The translations under genes and the position numbers were made by a program. This document shows, piece by piece, positions 58,231 through 58,418 of a DNA stretch of 58,418 bases. Location of the stretch: NCBI GenBank assembly GCA_964485345.1, contig CAZAJB010000008.1, positions 1-58,418 on the forward strand. Direction: 5' to 3'. Source of the DNA: UBA5420 sp964485345 (lineage in GTDB: Bacteria > Bacillota > Limnochordia > Darwinibacteriales > Darwinibacteriaceae). The notes beneath the pieces were generated by a model. It worked only from the letters and a program-made list of their open reading frames with translations. It was not told the DNA's origin and did not search any database. Positions within the stretch are counted from its first letter, which is position 1. Every line of letters starts with the position of its first letter.

Positions 58231-58418
58231 ATGTATGTAAAAGCCGAAGACGTGTTGCCAGAGACTCTGCTCGAGGCCATTCAAGAGTATGTGCAGGGCG
58301 TAGAACTCTACATTCCCAAGCGACCGGAAGAACGGCTCGGTTGGGGCGAAGTCAATGGTACGCGCAATCAAATCCACGAACGCAATCGAGAGATTGTCCG
58401 TAAAGCGGTCAAGGGTGA
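58231..58418 (+). CDS. CD3324-family protein (3' end beyond window)
   Basis: The first 62 codons are visible. The protein matches the CD3324 family of small regulators-like proteins: MYVKAEDVLPETLLEAIQ, YVQGVELYIPKRPEERLGWG and GTRNQIHERNREI. The basic second half probably forms a helix-turn-helix that continues past the window edge. Function is not established. ATG at 58231 lies 11 bases after AAAGGGGGA and is controlled by the leader described above. Confidence 0.75.
   Translation, partial: MYVKAEDVLPETLLEAIQEYVQGVELYIPKRPEERLGWGEVNGTRNQIHERNREIVRKAVKG

Noticed and set aside
1..58418. CRISPR arrays, rRNA and tRNA genes, prophage genes
   Set aside because: No regularly spaced direct repeats, rRNA or tRNA signatures, or phage proteins were seen in the window.

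Overview
The window is a dense stretch of a bacterial chromosome. The genes carry strong AGGAGG-type ribosome binding sites, sigma-A-like -35/-10 boxes with 17-bp spacers and compact hairpin terminators, and the base composition looks balanced. Several families are typical of Bacillota: a YtrA-type GntR regulator, a BmrCD-type ABC pair, an AraM-type glycerol-1-phosphate dehydrogenase, an ECF S component, a YczE-like protein, and a DUF2975 gene followed by a small Cro/C1 regulator. A deep-branching Bacillota lineage such as the Limnochordia would fit, but that is inference. No insertion sequence, prophage, CRISPR array, rRNA or tRNA is visible.

Layout. 0-7.3 kb: the end of a cupin gene, a GntR/DUF5808 membrane-protein pair, a heterodimeric ABC exporter, and an SPFH protein with an Arc-type regulator. 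7.3-20.3 kb: tryptophanase, oligopeptidase F, an aromatic block (fused AroE-AroK, AroC, chorismate mutase), purC, ilvE, a LiaF-like membrane protein, a uridine-kinase-like protein, OsmC, nitroreductase, a PfkB kinase and an unknown protein. 20.3-27.4 kb: a strong promoter, a roughly 260-nt structured RNA ending in a terminator, then six closely spaced genes: aldo/keto reductase, cysteine desulfidase, LarA-family racemase/epimerase, KDG-kinase-like protein, 6-phosphogluconate dehydrogenase and an ECF S component. 27.4-34.5 kb: a leftward oligopeptide ABC operon with two overlapping small membrane-protein genes, then a rightward pair of tandem amidohydrolases. 34.5-47.2 kb: DUF2975/Xre, a soluble chemoreceptor, Pcp, glycerol-1-phosphate dehydrogenase, a glutamate 2,3-aminomutase (identified by its substrate-binding residues), serA-DUF1015 opposite serC, a cyclic-2,3-diphosphoglycerate-synthetase-like protein, ornithine aminotransferase and an EamA exporter. 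47.3-58.4 kb: an orphan amino-acid-type ABC ATPase, a GH13 glucosidase with a GPH symporter, an HD protein, exonuclease III with an unknown 406-residue protein, an L7/L12-like membrane protein, a PRiA4-ORF3 protein, galE, a chemoreceptor, and a CD3324-type gene behind an unusual leader.

How the genes work together. The aromatic block supplies chorismate and prephenate. SerA, SerC and the DUF1015 protein form a serine group. The 20.7-27.4 kb genes look like one transcription unit for sugar-acid and hydroxyacid metabolism plus cysteine desulfuration. The 37-45 kb region brings together three functions better known from archaea (sn-glycerol-1-phosphate, beta-glutamate and possibly cyclic 2,3-diphosphoglycerate).

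Most interesting items: (1) the structured RNA at about 20359-20616; (2) the leader at about 58083-58230, where one segment can pair with either of two copies of the same 9-mer, the second directly before the start codon; (3) the LarA/KdgK/Gnd cluster as a possible epimerase-based sugar-acid route; (4) the DUF1015 protein as a candidate for the missing serine-pathway step.
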